Positions 16,110 through 26,271 of a stretch of 64,000 nucleotides of DNA are shown here, piece after piece; the stretch's first letter is position 1, and every line of letters starts with the position of its first letter. The translations under genes and the position numbers were made by a program. A model generated the notes under the pieces. That model did no database searches. It was given only the letters and a program-made list of their open reading frames with translations, and was not told the DNA's origin. Source of the stretch: Sphingobacteriaceae bacterium (GTDB lineage: Bacteria > Bacteroidota > Bacteroidia > B-17B0 > Aurantibacillaceae); NCBI GenBank assembly GCA_016715905.1, contig JADJXI010000004.1:770261-834260 (forward strand), written 5' to 3'.

Positions 16110-18113
16110 TTGAAGTTACTTCGAATAATACTGGTTTTTGTTTGCATCAAGGCTATGGCTCAGTTGCCGGCACCCTCATTACGTTGTATAGAAGTAAAAA
16201 GTAATGGAGATGTTAAATTAACTTGGCTCCCGGTAAATGATCCGGGCGGGATTTTTGATTCGTATCAAATTTTTTATTCGCCTACCGCAGTTGGAACTTA
16301 TTCCAATGTCGGCACTGTGGCTGCTGTTAACTTTTCAACGTTCACCCATAGCGGCAGTAGCGCAACTGTGCAAGGTTGTTATTATTATATTAGAACTAAA
16401 TCAGGCCCGGGAGGAGTTAACACTTCCTCGAGTTCTGATACTTTGAGGAGCATGTTTATTAACGCTATTCAATCCACACCGGATGTAAAATTAAATTACA
16501 ATGCACTACATTCTCCAAAACTAATTACCTCCTCTTCAACTTATACTTTAAGTCGCGAATACCCTACAGCCGTGTGGAATAATTTGGGTACTACTTCTGC
16601 TTTGCAATATGCCGACACGTTAAGTATTTGCTCTGCCAGTATTAATTATCAGGTTCAATTGGCTGATCAGGCCGGTTGTATTTCTGCTTCCAACATCAAA
16701 GGTGATATTTTTAAAGATAAGAAAGCACCGGACGAGCCGGAAATAGATTCCATTAGTGTGCTTCCTAACGGAGAAACCGTAATTGCCTGGAAAATTCCGC
16801 GTGACTTAGACATTAAAAAGTATAGAGTATATTATTTTAACGGGGCATTTGCGGCTATTGATAGCGTTAACGGACGAAATAACACCTTATATACTTATAC
16901 CACCACAACTGCCAACACCAAAACAGTTGGTTTAATGATTGCGGCCATTGACAGTTGTGGTAACATTGGCAGTTTTGATACCAAACCTAGAACCATGTAT
17001 TTAGAAACTTATTATAATACCTGTGCCTATTCTTGTGTGTTAAACTGGAATGCCTATCCGGGCATGAAAGGTGGGGTTTCTGAATATCGAATTTACTACT
17101 CAGTTAATGGGGCGGCTTTTGTTCCTATAGGAACTACTACACAGCTCAGTTTTATTCACGAGGGGGTTAGTCCTGGACAAAACATATGTTATTTCATTAG
17201 AGCTTTTAATAACGGCAAAACGGTAAGCTCTTCTTCAAACCGTAGTTGTTTTTTTTCAACACAGGCCTCTGCTCCACAATTTATCTATATTCAAAATGCA
17301 AGTGTAATTGAAACAGAAAAAATTAAAGTAGATCTTTATTTAGATTTAAGTAAACCATCCACCGGAATAGATTTGTTACGATCAGAAGATGGTATAAATT
17401 ACAGCAATGTGGCATTTTTACCTTTTACCGGAAATCAGAATTTTTCTTTTACCGATGAAAGTGTAAGTCCTTCTTCTACCTCCTATTTCTATAAAGCTGT
17501 AGTGAAAGATAGTTGCGGTAATCCCCGCATTAATAGCAATGTAGCCAAAACCATACTTTTAAAAATTAAAAGCGATAAAGAAAATGTATTTTTAAAACAA
17601 TTAGTTTGGACCGATTACAAAGGATATGCCGGTGATGTAAGTGGTTATAATATTTACCGTAGTATTAATGGCAATCTTAACTCAACCCCTATCGCAAGCA
17701 CCGGACCTTACGATACACTTTATTTGGATAACATCGAATACGAAGCTCCAAATGGTTGTGATATTAAATATCATGTAGAAGCGGTGGAAGGAATTAGCAA
17801 TCCCTTTGGATTTTTATCCAAAAGCCTTTCCAATATCCGGGATGCTTACATAGAAGGTGAAGTATTTGTACCCACGGCCTTTAATCCAAGCGGAGTGAAT
17901 AAAGTCTGGCTGCCAGTAACACATTTTGTAGATAAAAATGAATATAGAGTAATTGTTTACGATAAATGGGGCGGCAAAAGATTTGAAACAGAAAATGACC
18001 AGGAAGGTTGGGATGGAGCAAATGCCAAACAAGATGTTTATGTATATGTTATTCGATACAAAAACTGCAGAGGAGAGTACATAGAAATAAAAGGTAGTTT
18101 ATCCCTGCTCTAA
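16110..18113 (+). CDS. Fibronectin-III-like secreted protein with gliding-motility C-terminal domain
   Basis: The protein is 667 aa from a TTG start. No in-frame ATG precedes the signal peptide MKLLRIILVFVCIKAMAQLP, so TTG is required. It has several fibronectin type III-like repeats (VKLTWLPVNDPGGIFDSYQI, VSGYNIYRSINGNL) and ends in the CHU_C / gliding-motility-associated domain (FVPTAFNPSGVNKVW, IVYDKWGGKRFET, GWDGANAKQDVYVYVIRY), a type B T9SS signal. It is likely a large surface or biofilm-type protein. It follows the type A cargo gene by 102 bp on the same strand and overlaps the convergent next gene by 4 bp. Confidence 0.87.
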   Translation: MKLLRIILVFVCIKAMAQLPAPSLRCIEVKSNGDVKLTWLPVNDPGGIFDSYQIFYSPTAVGTYSNVGTVAAVNFSTFTHSGSSATVQGCYYYIRTKSGPGGVNTSSSSDTLRSMFINAIQSTPDVKLNYNALHSPKLITSSSTYTLSREYPTAVWNNLGTTSALQYADTLSICSASINYQVQLADQAGCISASNIKGDIFKDKKAPDEPEIDSISVLPNGETVIAWKIPRDLDIKKYRVYYFNGAFAAIDSVNGRNNTLYTYTTTTANTKTVGLMIAAIDSCGNIGSFDTKPRTMYLETYYNTCAYSCVLNWNAYPGMKGGVSEYRIYYSVNGAAFVPIGTTTQLSFIHEGVSPGQNICYFIRAFNNGKTVSSSSNRSCFFSTQASAPQFIYIQNASVIETEKIKVDLYLDLSKPSTGIDLLRSEDGINYSNVAFLPFTGNQNFSFTDESVSPSSTSYFYKAVVKDSCGNPRINSNVAKTILLKIKSDKENVFLKQLVWTDYKGYAGDVSGYNIYRSINGNLNSTPIASTGPYDTLYLDNIEYEAPNGCDIKYHVEAVEGISNPFGFLSKSLSNIRDAYIEGEVFVPTAFNPSGVNKVWLPVTHFVDKNEYRVIVYDKWGGKRFETENDQEGWDGANAKQDVYVYVIRYKNCRGEYIEIKGSLSLL

Positions 18114-18508
18114 TCAACTTCATCCTTAAAATTCAACAGCCAATCAATCGCTTTGGTTTCATCGGTAAAAACTTTACTTGGCTTTGGAGGTTTATCATAA
18201 CTGATGTAAAATGTGGCGATGAGTTTTTGTGCAAAATTTTTCACCACCAAGGCTTCAGCCAAGGTAAACCTAAAACCCTCGGGGCTGGCTGAAAACTCCC
18301 TAGCTGTACGATCAAACTGAATCAGTGTTTCTGCAGTAATTAAAACAGGCGCTTCCTTATTTTCACTTAAATTTCCTAATATGTCGTTAATTGCTTTAGC
18401 CTCTTTGCCCGTTATTATATAATTTCCCACAAAATGTATATGCAAAACGCCATTACTTCTTAGCGCAATCTTAGCATATTCCAATTCCATGGATTTAATT
18501 ATTTCCAT
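18110..18508 (-). CDS. STAS/SEC14-like small cytoplasmic protein
   Basis: The protein is 132 aa with no signal or membrane segment. The pattern (YAKIALRSNGVLHIHF, KAINDILGNLSENKEAPVLI, ALVVKNFAQKLIATFYI, KPPKPSKVFTDETKAIDWL) matches a short Bacteroidota family usually labelled STAS/SEC14-like. Molecular role unknown. A start 6 codons in (ATG at 18490, giving MELEYAKI) matches the start I remember for relatives and may be the true one. It is divergent from ligA, 90 bp away. Confidence 0.7.
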   Translation of the reverse strand: MEIIKSMELEYAKIALRSNGVLHIHFVGNYIITGKEAKAINDILGNLSENKEAPVLITAETLIQFDRTAREFSASPEGFRFTLAEALVVKNFAQKLIATFYISYDKPPKPSKVFTDETKAIDWLLNFKDEVD

Positions 18509-18598
18509 TAATTAAAGTTATAAAAAAATGATAATATATAAATCCTTAAACCTTGTATTTTTTAATTTTGAGAAAGAATTTTCAGGCCTATACAAAAA

Positions 18599-20626
18599 AT
18601 GACTGATAAAGAAAACGCAGCAGCCCGTATTAAAACTTTAGCTCAGCAAATAGAAGAGCATAATCATCGTTATTATAATCAGGACAAACCTGTAATTAGT
18701 GACTATGCATTTGATCAATTATTAAATGAATTAATTGAATTAGAAAAAAAATACCCGGAATTAGCCGAAGCGCACTCACCTACTCAACGCGTTGGAGGAA
18801 CCATAACCAAGGAGTTTAATTCAATTAAGCATAAATACCCCATGCTTTCGCTTTCTAATAGTTACAATAGAGAAGACTTGATTGATTTTGACCGAAGAGT
18901 TAAAGAGGGATTGAATATGCAAAATAGTTTATTTGATTCCGAAATTGAGTATGTATGCGAGTTGAAATTTGACGGCCTATCCATTAGTTTAATTTATGAA
19001 AATGGTATTCTTAAGCAGGCTATTACTCGTGGTGACGGAGTACAAGGAGATGAGGTAACCCATAATGCAAAAACCATAAAATCAGTGCCCTTAAAACTGA
19101 AAGGAGATTTTCCGAAAGAATTTGAAATCCGGGGAGAAATTTATATGCCGATAAAAGTTTTTAAAGAACTTAATCAGGAACGCGAAAGTGCCGGCGAACC
19201 CCTATTAGCAAATCCAAGAAATACCGCAAGCGGCACAATGAAAATGCAGGATAGTAAAATTGTTGCTTCCCGAAAATTAGATTGTGTATTATATAATTTA
19301 TTGGGTGAAAATTTAAAGTTTGAAACCCATTATAAAGGAATACAATTAGCTAATTCATGGGGATTTAAAACCAGTGAACACAGCAAATTATGTGTTGGTA
19401 TACAGGAAGTAATTAATTTTATTGATCATTGGGAAAAACACAAAGCAGAATTGCCTTTTGAAATTGATGGTATTGTAATTAAGGTAAATAATTTGCTACA
19501 GCAACAACAATTGGGATACACTGCCAAATCTCCACGCTGGGCAATTGCATACAAGTACAAAGCCGAACAAGCCTGTACACAACTGATTGAAATAACTTAT
19601 CAGGTTGGGAGAACCGGCGCTATTACACCCGTTGCCAATTTAAATCCGGTTGCCTTAGGCGGCACCATAGTGAAAAGAGCAAGTTTACACAATGCGGATA
19701 TAATAGAAAAACTGGATGTGCGCGTTAATGATTTTGTTTACGTAGAAAAAGGCGGTGAAATAATTCCCAAAATCACCGGGGTAAATTTAGCGTTGCGCAA
19801 AACTTCAGGTGAAAAAACAAAATACATTGAAAATTGTCCGGAATGCGGAACGCAATTAATCCGTAATCCGGATGAAGCTTTGCATTATTGCCCGAACGAA
19901 AAAAAATGCCCACCTCAGGTTAAAGGCAAAATGGAACATTTCATTAGCAGAAAAGCAATGAATATTGATGGTTTGGGAGCAGAAACCATAGCGCAGTTAT
20001 TCGATGCCGGATTAATAAAAAATTACGCAGATTTGTATACACTTCAAAAAGAAAACTTATTACCATTGGAAAGATTGGCCGAAAAAAGTGTTCAGAATTT
20101 ATTGGAGGGGATACAATTAAGTAAACAAGTTCCTTTTGAACGCGTGTTGTTCGCCTTAGGAATAAGACATATTGGCGAAACATCAGCCAAGAAAATTGCT
20201 AAACGCGTTAAAAATATGGATGCCCTTCAGCTAATGAAAAAAGAAGAGTTGTTACAAATTGATGAAGTGGGTGAAACCATTGCTGAAAGTTTACTTCAAT
20301 ATTTTAAGGATGAAGAACAAATGCAAATACTTGAAAAATTAAAACAAGCAGGTTTGCAGTTTTCATTAAATGAAGAGTCTTTACAAAATACAAGTGATAA
20401 ATTAAACGGATTAACTTTTGTAATAAGCGGTGTGTTTCACAAACACAGCAGAGATGAATTAAAAGAAATGATAGAATTAAACGGAGGTAAAAACTCAGGT
20501 TCTATCAGCGGAAAAACTTCTTATTTATTAGCCGGAGATAATATGGGTCCGGAGAAACTCAAAAAGGCCGAAAAACTACAGATTAAAATAATTTCGGAAG
20601 ATGAATTTTTAGCCATGTTAAAATAA
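18599..20626 (+). CDS. ligA: NAD-dependent DNA ligase
   Basis: LigA seals nicks in replication and repair using NAD. The protein is 675 aa, full length. The N-terminal Ia domain has the HNHRYY and SDYAFDQL motifs; the adenylation domain has ELKFDGLS with the AMP-accepting K123. Then an OB fold, a four-Cys zinc finger (CPECG to CPNEKKCP), helix-hairpin-helix repeats (FALGIRHIGETSAKKIA) and a C-terminal BRCT domain (LTFVISGVF to the end). It is followed by a strong bidirectional terminator. Confidence 0.98.
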   Translation: MTDKENAAARIKTLAQQIEEHNHRYYNQDKPVISDYAFDQLLNELIELEKKYPELAEAHSPTQRVGGTITKEFNSIKHKYPMLSLSNSYNREDLIDFDRRVKEGLNMQNSLFDSEIEYVCELKFDGLSISLIYENGILKQAITRGDGVQGDEVTHNAKTIKSVPLKLKGDFPKEFEIRGEIYMPIKVFKELNQERESAGEPLLANPRNTASGTMKMQDSKIVASRKLDCVLYNLLGENLKFETHYKGIQLANSWGFKTSEHSKLCVGIQEVINFIDHWEKHKAELPFEIDGIVIKVNNLLQQQQLGYTAKSPRWAIAYKYKAEQACTQLIEITYQVGRTGAITPVANLNPVALGGTIVKRASLHNADIIEKLDVRVNDFVYVEKGGEIIPKITGVNLALRKTSGEKTKYIENCPECGTQLIRNPDEALHYCPNEKKCPPQVKGKMEHFISRKAMNIDGLGAETIAQLFDAGLIKNYADLYTLQKENLLPLERLAEKSVQNLLEGIQLSKQVPFERVLFALGIRHIGETSAKKIAKRVKNMDALQLMKKEELLQIDEVGETIAESLLQYFKDEEQMQILEKLKQAGLQFSLNEESLQNTSDKLNGLTFVISGVFHKHSRDELKEMIELNGGKNSGSISGKTSYLLAGDNMGPEKLKKAEKLQIKIISEDEFLAMLK

Positions 20627-20632
20627 AAAAAA

Positions 20633-20649
20633 GGGAAGACTATCTTCCC
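20633..20649. terminator. Bidirectional intrinsic terminator between ligA and the T9SS gene
   Basis: GGGAAGA (20633-20639) pairs with TCTTCCC (20643-20649) around CTA, flanked by A8 on the left and T8 on the right. The symmetric A/T flanks allow termination of both converging genes. Confidence 0.88.
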
Positions 20650-20675
20650 TTTTTTTTATTATTTAAAATTAAATT

Positions 20676-21902
20676 TTATTTCGAAATCACAATTTTTTTA
20701 GTCAAAACAAATCCCTCTGAGTTTTGAATTTTCACTAAATAAATACCGTTAGCAAAATTTTCAGTTGATACCGTAACTTCATTTTGATTAACAAGGTTAT
20801 TAGAATAAACCGCTTTGCCATTCTGGTCAAAGATTGAGATTTGCGATATCGATCCATTTTCAATTACTAAATTAAACTGATCATTGGCAGGAACAGGAAA
20901 AACATCCAATTGATTAGATTGTGCTGATATTTCAGACACCGCATTAATTGTTCCGGTTTGATGAACATATAAACTATAATTGGGAGCTCCGATAGTTGAG
21001 AAATACAATTTTCCATCATTAGTGGCAATTTTACGTTGTGCACTTATGGTTGGCGACCAATTTAAACCCGTTACAACATTGGTATACGTTGCACCAGCAT
21101 CGCTTGATTTAAATAAATTGGTTGGTTCATCCTTAACATATATATTATTTAATCTATCTACCATATATACCCCTGAACCACTTGGAGGGGCAGTCATTTG
21201 CACCCAGGTATTACCACCATCGGTTGATTTATAATCGCTAAAATAAACGTTACCGTTTGGTGTTGCATAAATATTATTTTGATTACCCTGCGATGCATTA
21301 TTTGGCATCAATGACCATGTTACTGCTCCGTCGGTACTCTTCCAAATATTCCATCCTCCATTAGTTCCACAAGCAAATAATGTATTGCCGGTTACTGCTA
21401 ATCCTTTCACGGCAAAGGTTCCACTTACATTAGCAAAAGTAGCACCATTATCAGTACTTTTTACAATCGGACTTCCTGCCGCATAATTATAAACATACAC
21501 ATTCGCTGCCGCATCCTGAATTATATTTTGATTGAATCCGGTTATTGTTGCAGTGGATTGAGTCCATGTAGTACCATTATCGGTGCTCCGGTATACAACA
21601 GGTACAGTAAACGACTGCGAACCTGTTACAACTAAATCGCCATTTACAAGGCAAAGTATATTATTTACAGCAGTTGTAGAATTAATAGTCACGGCAACTG
21701 TACTAAAAGGAGCTGCGCCTTGTTTGTAATGAAGTTCACCGAAATTGCCTAAAATTCCATTATTTGCCCAAATCTTATTCCCATCATGAGATACAGCGTA
21801 ATAGCTACAATTATTTGGTGAATTTAAATTAGTCCAATAGGTTTGGGCATTCCAAGCTCCTAAAACTAAAAGAACAAAAATTGAAGTAAAGATTTTTTTC
21901 AT
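20676..21902 (-). CDS. T9SS cargo with Asp-box (sialidase/photosystem-type) repeats
   Basis: The protein is 408 aa. The signal peptide ends near GAWNAQTYW. The middle has repeated Asp-box motifs (RSTDNGTTWTQS, KSTDGAVTWSLM, KSTDGGNTWVQM), a beta-propeller fold. The last 75 residues are a type A T9SS sorting domain (LDVFPVPANDQFNLVIENG, NFANGIYLVKIQNS, TKKIVISK). No catalytic residues can be assigned by eye. It is a shorter relative in design of the 848-residue cargo 5 kb upstream, likely surface-exposed. Transcribed alone, convergent with ligA. Confidence 0.87.
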   Translation of the reverse strand: MKKIFTSIFVLLVLGAWNAQTYWTNLNSPNNCSYYAVSHDGNKIWANNGILGNFGELHYKQGAAPFSTVAVTINSTTAVNNILCLVNGDLVVTGSQSFTVPVVYRSTDNGTTWTQSTATITGFNQNIIQDAAANVYVYNYAAGSPIVKSTDNGATFANVSGTFAVKGLAVTGNTLFACGTNGGWNIWKSTDGAVTWSLMPNNASQGNQNNIYATPNGNVYFSDYKSTDGGNTWVQMTAPPSGSGVYMVDRLNNIYVKDEPTNLFKSSDAGATYTNVVTGLNWSPTISAQRKIATNDGKLYFSTIGAPNYSLYVHQTGTINAVSEISAQSNQLDVFPVPANDQFNLVIENGSISQISIFDQNGKAVYSNNLVNQNEVTVSTENFANGIYLVKIQNSEGFVLTKKIVISK

Positions 21903-21958
21903 ATTTTTTTTTTAAAAGGTTTATATAAAGGTAAAAATAAATTGATAAATATCAATTT

Positions 21959-23956
21959 TTAATAAATGATTAATTGCCTTAATTTCTCCTTAAACCTTGC
22001 TTTAGGTAAAAAATTATTTTCTAAATCTGCATTCATAGGTACCGGCGTATCTAAACTTCCCTCACGCATAACCGGGGCATCCAAATATTCAAAACAGTTT
22101 TCTGTGATCAAAGCCGCTATCTCCCCTCCTATTCCTCCGGTTAAAGTATCTTCATGCAATACAATTACTCTTCCCGTTTTTTTAACGGACTTGTAAATGG
22201 TTTCTTTATCCAAGGGAACTAAGGTCCTTAAGTCAATCAAATCGGCTTTTAAATCCTTCATTTCATTCAATATCTCCAAAGCCCAATGTACACCCAATCC
22301 ATAGGTCACAATACTCACATCGCTTCCTTCTTTCACTAATCTGGCTTTACCAAAGGGAATGGTATAATAATCATCCGGCACTTCTTCCGTTATACTTCGA
22401 TATAAAGCTTTATGTTCAAAAAACATAACCGGATTCGGGTCTTCAAAGGCCGTTAGTAAAAGTCCTTTGGCATCGGAAGGAAATGCAGGATAAGCAATTT
22501 TTAATCCGGGTGTTTTAAAAAACCAAGCCTCATTACTCTGACTGTGAAAAGGTCCTGCTGCTACACCAGCTCCTGTTGGCATTCTTACTACTACATCTGC
22601 GTTTTGTCCCCAACGGTAATAACTTTTAGCTAAATTATTTACAATTTGCGTCATGCCTTCACTTACAAAATCAGCAAATTGCATTTCAACCATGGCCTTA
22701 AATCCGTTTATGGATAAGCCAAATCCGGCTCCTAAAATGGCACTTTCACATAAGGGCGTATTTCTTACTCTGTGCTTTCCGAATTTTTCTACAAAACCTT
22801 CGGTAATTTTAAATACTCCACCATACTCCGCTATGTCTTGTCCCATTAAAACCAAATTATTGTGTTTTTGCATGGCCTGATTTAATCCTTGACTAATCGC
22901 ATCAATCAACCGGATAGTACTGGTATTACCGGAGTTAGTATTTGATTCCAATACATAGGGTTTATACATTTCATCCAATTCCTTTTTAGTATCGGGTGCG
23001 GGTAATTTTTCGGCGAAGGCTATTTCTAAATTATCTTCAATTTCTTTTTTAAAGGCTAATCGAATTTCATCTATCATATCCTCGGTTAATACTCCTTCTC
23101 CAATCAAATATTTTTCAAATGTATTCACCGGATCTTTTTTACCCCATTGCTCAAATAATTCTTTGGGCACATATTTTGTTCCGCTGGCCTCTTCATGTCC
23201 ACGCATTCTAAATGTTACGCACTCCAATAATACCGGTCTTGGATTTTCGCGAATATCTTCGGCTAATCTCGAAATGGTTTCGTACACCTTCAGTACGTTA
23301 TTTCCATCAATGGAAATACCTTCTATTCCATATCCAATGGCTTTATCGGCAAAGGATTTACACTTAAATTGCTCGTTCGACGGGGTACTTAAGCCATAAC
23401 CATTACTTTCCACCACAAATATTACCGGTAAATTCCATACTGCAGCTGTATTTATACTTTCATGAAAATCACCCTCACTAGCTCCTCCGTCTCCACTAAA
23501 CACCACGGTTACTTTTTTATCTTTTCTAATTTTATTGGCTAAAGCTATACCATCGGCCACACCCATTTGCGGACCCAAATGTGAAATCATGCCAATAATT
23601 TTATACTCTTGTGTACCGAAGTGAAAAGAACGATCTCTTCCTTGCGTAAATCCCCCGGGTTTACCTTGAAATTGAGAAAACAACCGATTTAACGGAATTT
23701 TACGAGTTGTGAAAACGCCCAAATTACGATGCATGGGTAAAATATATTCATCGCTATGCAAAGCTGAAGCCACACCTACAGAAATAGCTTCCTGCCCTAT
23801 TCCGCTAAACCATTTTGCAATTTTACCCTGCCTTAATAACAGAAGCATTTTTTCTTCTATCATCCGGGGTTTTAAAATATTATGATATAGTGTAATTAAA
23901 ACCTCATCCTTTATTTTCTTTCGGTCGAATTTTACAGGAGAATCCGCTGTTATCAT
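21959..23956 (-). CDS. 2-oxoacid (branched-chain) dehydrogenase E1, fused alpha and beta subunits
   Basis: The protein is 665 aa. Residues 1-about 330 are the alpha half with the ThDP motif (SGDGGASEGDFHESINTAA to ESNGYG) and the phosphorylation-loop-like RGHEEASGTKYVP. Residues about 345-665 are the beta half (ISQGLNQAMQKHNN, GQDIAEYGGVFK, LIDLRTLVPLDKETI, HEDTLTGGIGGEIAA). The fused form is usual in Bacteroidota and decarboxylates branched-chain 2-oxoacids or pyruvate, handing acyl groups to E2. E2 and E3 are not in the window, so substrate is not settled. The gene lies 22 bp after the stop of the barrel-like protein and may share its transcript. Confidence 0.93.
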   Translation of the reverse strand: MITADSPVKFDRKKIKDEVLITLYHNILKPRMIEEKMLLLLRQGKIAKWFSGIGQEAISVGVASALHSDEYILPMHRNLGVFTTRKIPLNRLFSQFQGKPGGFTQGRDRSFHFGTQEYKIIGMISHLGPQMGVADGIALANKIRKDKKVTVVFSGDGGASEGDFHESINTAAVWNLPVIFVVESNGYGLSTPSNEQFKCKSFADKAIGYGIEGISIDGNNVLKVYETISRLAEDIRENPRPVLLECVTFRMRGHEEASGTKYVPKELFEQWGKKDPVNTFEKYLIGEGVLTEDMIDEIRLAFKKEIEDNLEIAFAEKLPAPDTKKELDEMYKPYVLESNTNSGNTSTIRLIDAISQGLNQAMQKHNNLVLMGQDIAEYGGVFKITEGFVEKFGKHRVRNTPLCESAILGAGFGLSINGFKAMVEMQFADFVSEGMTQIVNNLAKSYYRWGQNADVVVRMPTGAGVAAGPFHSQSNEAWFFKTPGLKIAYPAFPSDAKGLLLTAFEDPNPVMFFEHKALYRSITEEVPDDYYTIPFGKARLVKEGSDVSIVTYGLGVHWALEILNEMKDLKADLIDLRTLVPLDKETIYKSVKKTGRVIVLHEDTLTGGIGGEIAALITENCFEYLDAPVMREGSLDTPVPMNADLENNFLPKARFKEKLRQLIIY

Positions 23957-23978
23957 AGGGAGTTTGAAAATTAATGCG

Positions 23979-24677
23979 TTACTTTTTTTTCTTGTCGGGA
24001 ATTAAAATATTGAATCCTAATCCGATATTAATCCAATTCATGAAATAATTATTTCTTTTGCTACGAATATCGGGTGAAGCTAAATGATTAAATCGTGGGG
24101 CCTTGGGATCGAATTTATAAAACAAGGTAGTATAAGAAAGTAAAAGGGAAAAGCTTAATTGTTGTTTTTCTCCTCCCATAAAATGTATAGAAAATTCGGG
24201 CTGTACGTAGGGCGCAAAAAATTCGGTTAATCCGTAAGGACGATTAGCCGCATTGGTATCAATTTCGATATTATTGTATTTACAGGATAATAAACCGGAA
24301 TTGGTTACAAAACTCAGGTATACCACTTCACTTACATAATGATCGTAACCCAATTTTAAAAAGCCTCCGTGTTCAATAATTTGGGTGTTGTATGAAATAG
24401 AACCAGAATTTGTAGGAATTAGCACAAAGGTTTTTTGATTTTTAAAAAGCGCATTTTGATAGCCAAGGCCAATGATAAATTTGCCTCCCGGCGAAATTAC
24501 AGCAGCCAAATTGGCTTCATAAATTCCAGTAAAACTACTCCTGAACATTTGCGTGCCTGTAGTTCTGGGAATACCCACACTTCCTCTAATAGAGAAAAAA
24601 GGATTTGATTTATCTACTTTCTGAGCAAAAGAAAATAAACTAAGCAGTGAGAGGATTAGGAAGAAAAATGACTTCAT
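23979..24677 (-). CDS. Outer-membrane beta-barrel-like protein, unknown
   Basis: The protein is 232 aa. The signal peptide ends near LFSFAQKV. The remainder has alternating hydrophobic strands and aromatic girdles (FIIGLGYQNALF, YLSFVTNSGLL, WINIGLGFNILIP), fitting a small outer-membrane barrel, but the end is KKKK rather than the usual terminal Phe. I do not recognise a named family. It directly precedes the E1 gene in the same direction. Confidence 0.6.
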   Translation of the reverse strand: MKSFFFLILSLLSLFSFAQKVDKSNPFFSIRGSVGIPRTTGTQMFRSSFTGIYEANLAAVISPGGKFIIGLGYQNALFKNQKTFVLIPTNSGSISYNTQIIEHGGFLKLGYDHYVSEVVYLSFVTNSGLLSCKYNNIEIDTNAANRPYGLTEFFAPYVQPEFSIHFMGGEKQQLSFSLLLSYTTLFYKFDPKAPRFNHLASPDIRSKRNNYFMNWINIGLGFNILIPDKKKK

Positions 24678-24826
24678 TTAAGGGATAAAGATACATTAAT
24701 CTCTAAAACAAATTACACCCTTTAAACAAAAATAAAGCCCAGATATTAACGTTTTCAGCTATGATAAAGTAATACTTTACTAATAAAAATTTAATGTTTA
24801 TGCGCTATTATATAAAACTGCTTATG

Positions 24827-24834
24827 TACTTTTG
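24827..24834 (+). promoter_or_regulatory. -7 promoter element of the serine hydrolase gene
   Basis: TACTTTTG matches TAnnTTTG and ends 15 bp before the ATG at 24850. An upstream in-frame TTG at 24832 lies inside this element and so cannot be the start if the element is used. No convincing -33 box. Confidence 0.5.
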
Positions 24835-24849
24835 TTTTACATTTTAACT

Positions 24850-26271
24850 ATGAGAAAATTATTTTTACTGATAGGACTGCTTACCTGCCTACAAATTAAT
24901 GGGCAAGAGCTTAAGGTAGTTTCTAATATTGTTGACTCAATACGATTGCATTATAATGATACCAATTACGCTGCTTTATACAACTTATTGAATTCCGACT
25001 TTAAAAAGAATTTTTCCTATACCGACCACCATACTTTTTATAGGGAGAATATATTGAAAAGTATGGGAAAACTTAAATATGCTAAATACCTGCAGAACAA
25101 AATGGGGTCGGAATGTTATTTGATGTATTTCGAAAACGGAAATTTGGAGTTAAGCTTGTTTGTAGATTCAAAACTTAAAATTGCCGGACTCCAATGGCTG
25201 CCTTATAAACCCGAAAAAATAAATCACCTCACCAAAAAAACAAGTTATAAAAGCGATTCAAAAAAAACTAGTCCTTTAGATTTAAAGGTGGATAGCTTAG
25301 TGCATGATTATATGCTTGGAGGAGCGAGCTGCGGACTGAGTATTGGCATTTATCAAAACGGAAAAATTTATTATAAAAATTACGGGGAAATAAGTAGAAA
25401 TGCCGGGAAATTACCCGATAGCAGTTCTATTTTTGAAATTGGAAGCATTACCAAAACGTTTACCGGGCTTTTATTAGCCAAAGCGGTGAAAGAAAAAAAA
25501 ATAAATTTGAATGATGATATCCGAAAATTTTTACCGAAGGGCTATGAAAATTTACAATACAAAAACAAAGCTATTTTAGTTGAACATTTGGCCAATCACA
25601 CTTCCGGCTTAGCTTCGGTTCCGAGCAACATCAGTACCCTAAGTAATTATGATTCCCTAAATCCATACCAACATTATTCTAAAAAACATATTTTAGAATA
25701 TTTAAAAACGGTGATACCGGATACTTTTCCCGGTGCAAAAAATAATTATAGTAATTTGGGTATGGCGGTGTTGGGAATAATTTTGGAAGAAGTAAATCAA
25801 CAATCCTATGCTGAACAAATTGGGGCTTTGACATCCGAAATGAAATTAACTTCTACTGCTATTGAATTAAGTGAAGAACTTAAAACAAAGTTGACCAAAG
25901 GTTATAATTATTTAGGAGATGAAACCCCTTATTGGAATTTAAACGGATTTGAAGCGGCCGGGGCAATAAAATCAAATAGCAGTGACATGATGAAATATTT
26001 ACTATTTAATTTAAAAGAAGGTGCCGAATATATTCGCCTCAGTCATGAATTAACCTGGGGTGATGTAAATTACGGTATTGGTTTAGGCTGGCATGTCATT
26101 AAAACAAAATATGCTCATAAATTAATTTGGCACAATGGCGGAACCTATGGCTATGCCAGTTTTTGCGGATTTATAAAAGAAAAAGATTGTGCCGTAATAA
26201 TTTTAAGTAATAGCGGAATAAATGTAGATGCAATAGGAATAGGGATTTTTAAATATTTGCAGAGTAATTAA
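24850..26271 (+). CDS. Class C beta-lactamase-like serine hydrolase, exported
   Basis: The protein is 473 aa. The signal peptide ends near QINGQE. Residues about 20-125 form a small cystatin/DUF3887-like domain seen in front of such hydrolases. From about 145 the beta-lactamase/penicillin-binding fold follows, with SITK (Ser199, Lys202), the YSN triad (NNYSNLGM) and HNG (HNGGTYGY) in place of KTG. Members include esterases, D-aminopeptidases and peptidases; resistance to beta-lactams should not be assumed. Start at ATG 24850 is supported by the promoter element. The 3' end overlaps the convergent T9SS gene by 4 bp. Confidence 0.88.
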   Translation: MRKLFLLIGLLTCLQINGQELKVVSNIVDSIRLHYNDTNYAALYNLLNSDFKKNFSYTDHHTFYRENILKSMGKLKYAKYLQNKMGSECYLMYFENGNLELSLFVDSKLKIAGLQWLPYKPEKINHLTKKTSYKSDSKKTSPLDLKVDSLVHDYMLGGASCGLSIGIYQNGKIYYKNYGEISRNAGKLPDSSSIFEIGSITKTFTGLLLAKAVKEKKINLNDDIRKFLPKGYENLQYKNKAILVEHLANHTSGLASVPSNISTLSNYDSLNPYQHYSKKHILEYLKTVIPDTFPGAKNNYSNLGMAVLGIILEEVNQQSYAEQIGALTSEMKLTSTAIELSEELKTKLTKGYNYLGDETPYWNLNGFEAAGAIKSNSSDMMKYLLFNLKEGAEYIRLSHELTWGDVNYGIGLGWHVIKTKYAHKLIWHNGGTYGYASFCGFIKEKDCAVIILSNSGINVDAIGIGIFKYLQSN

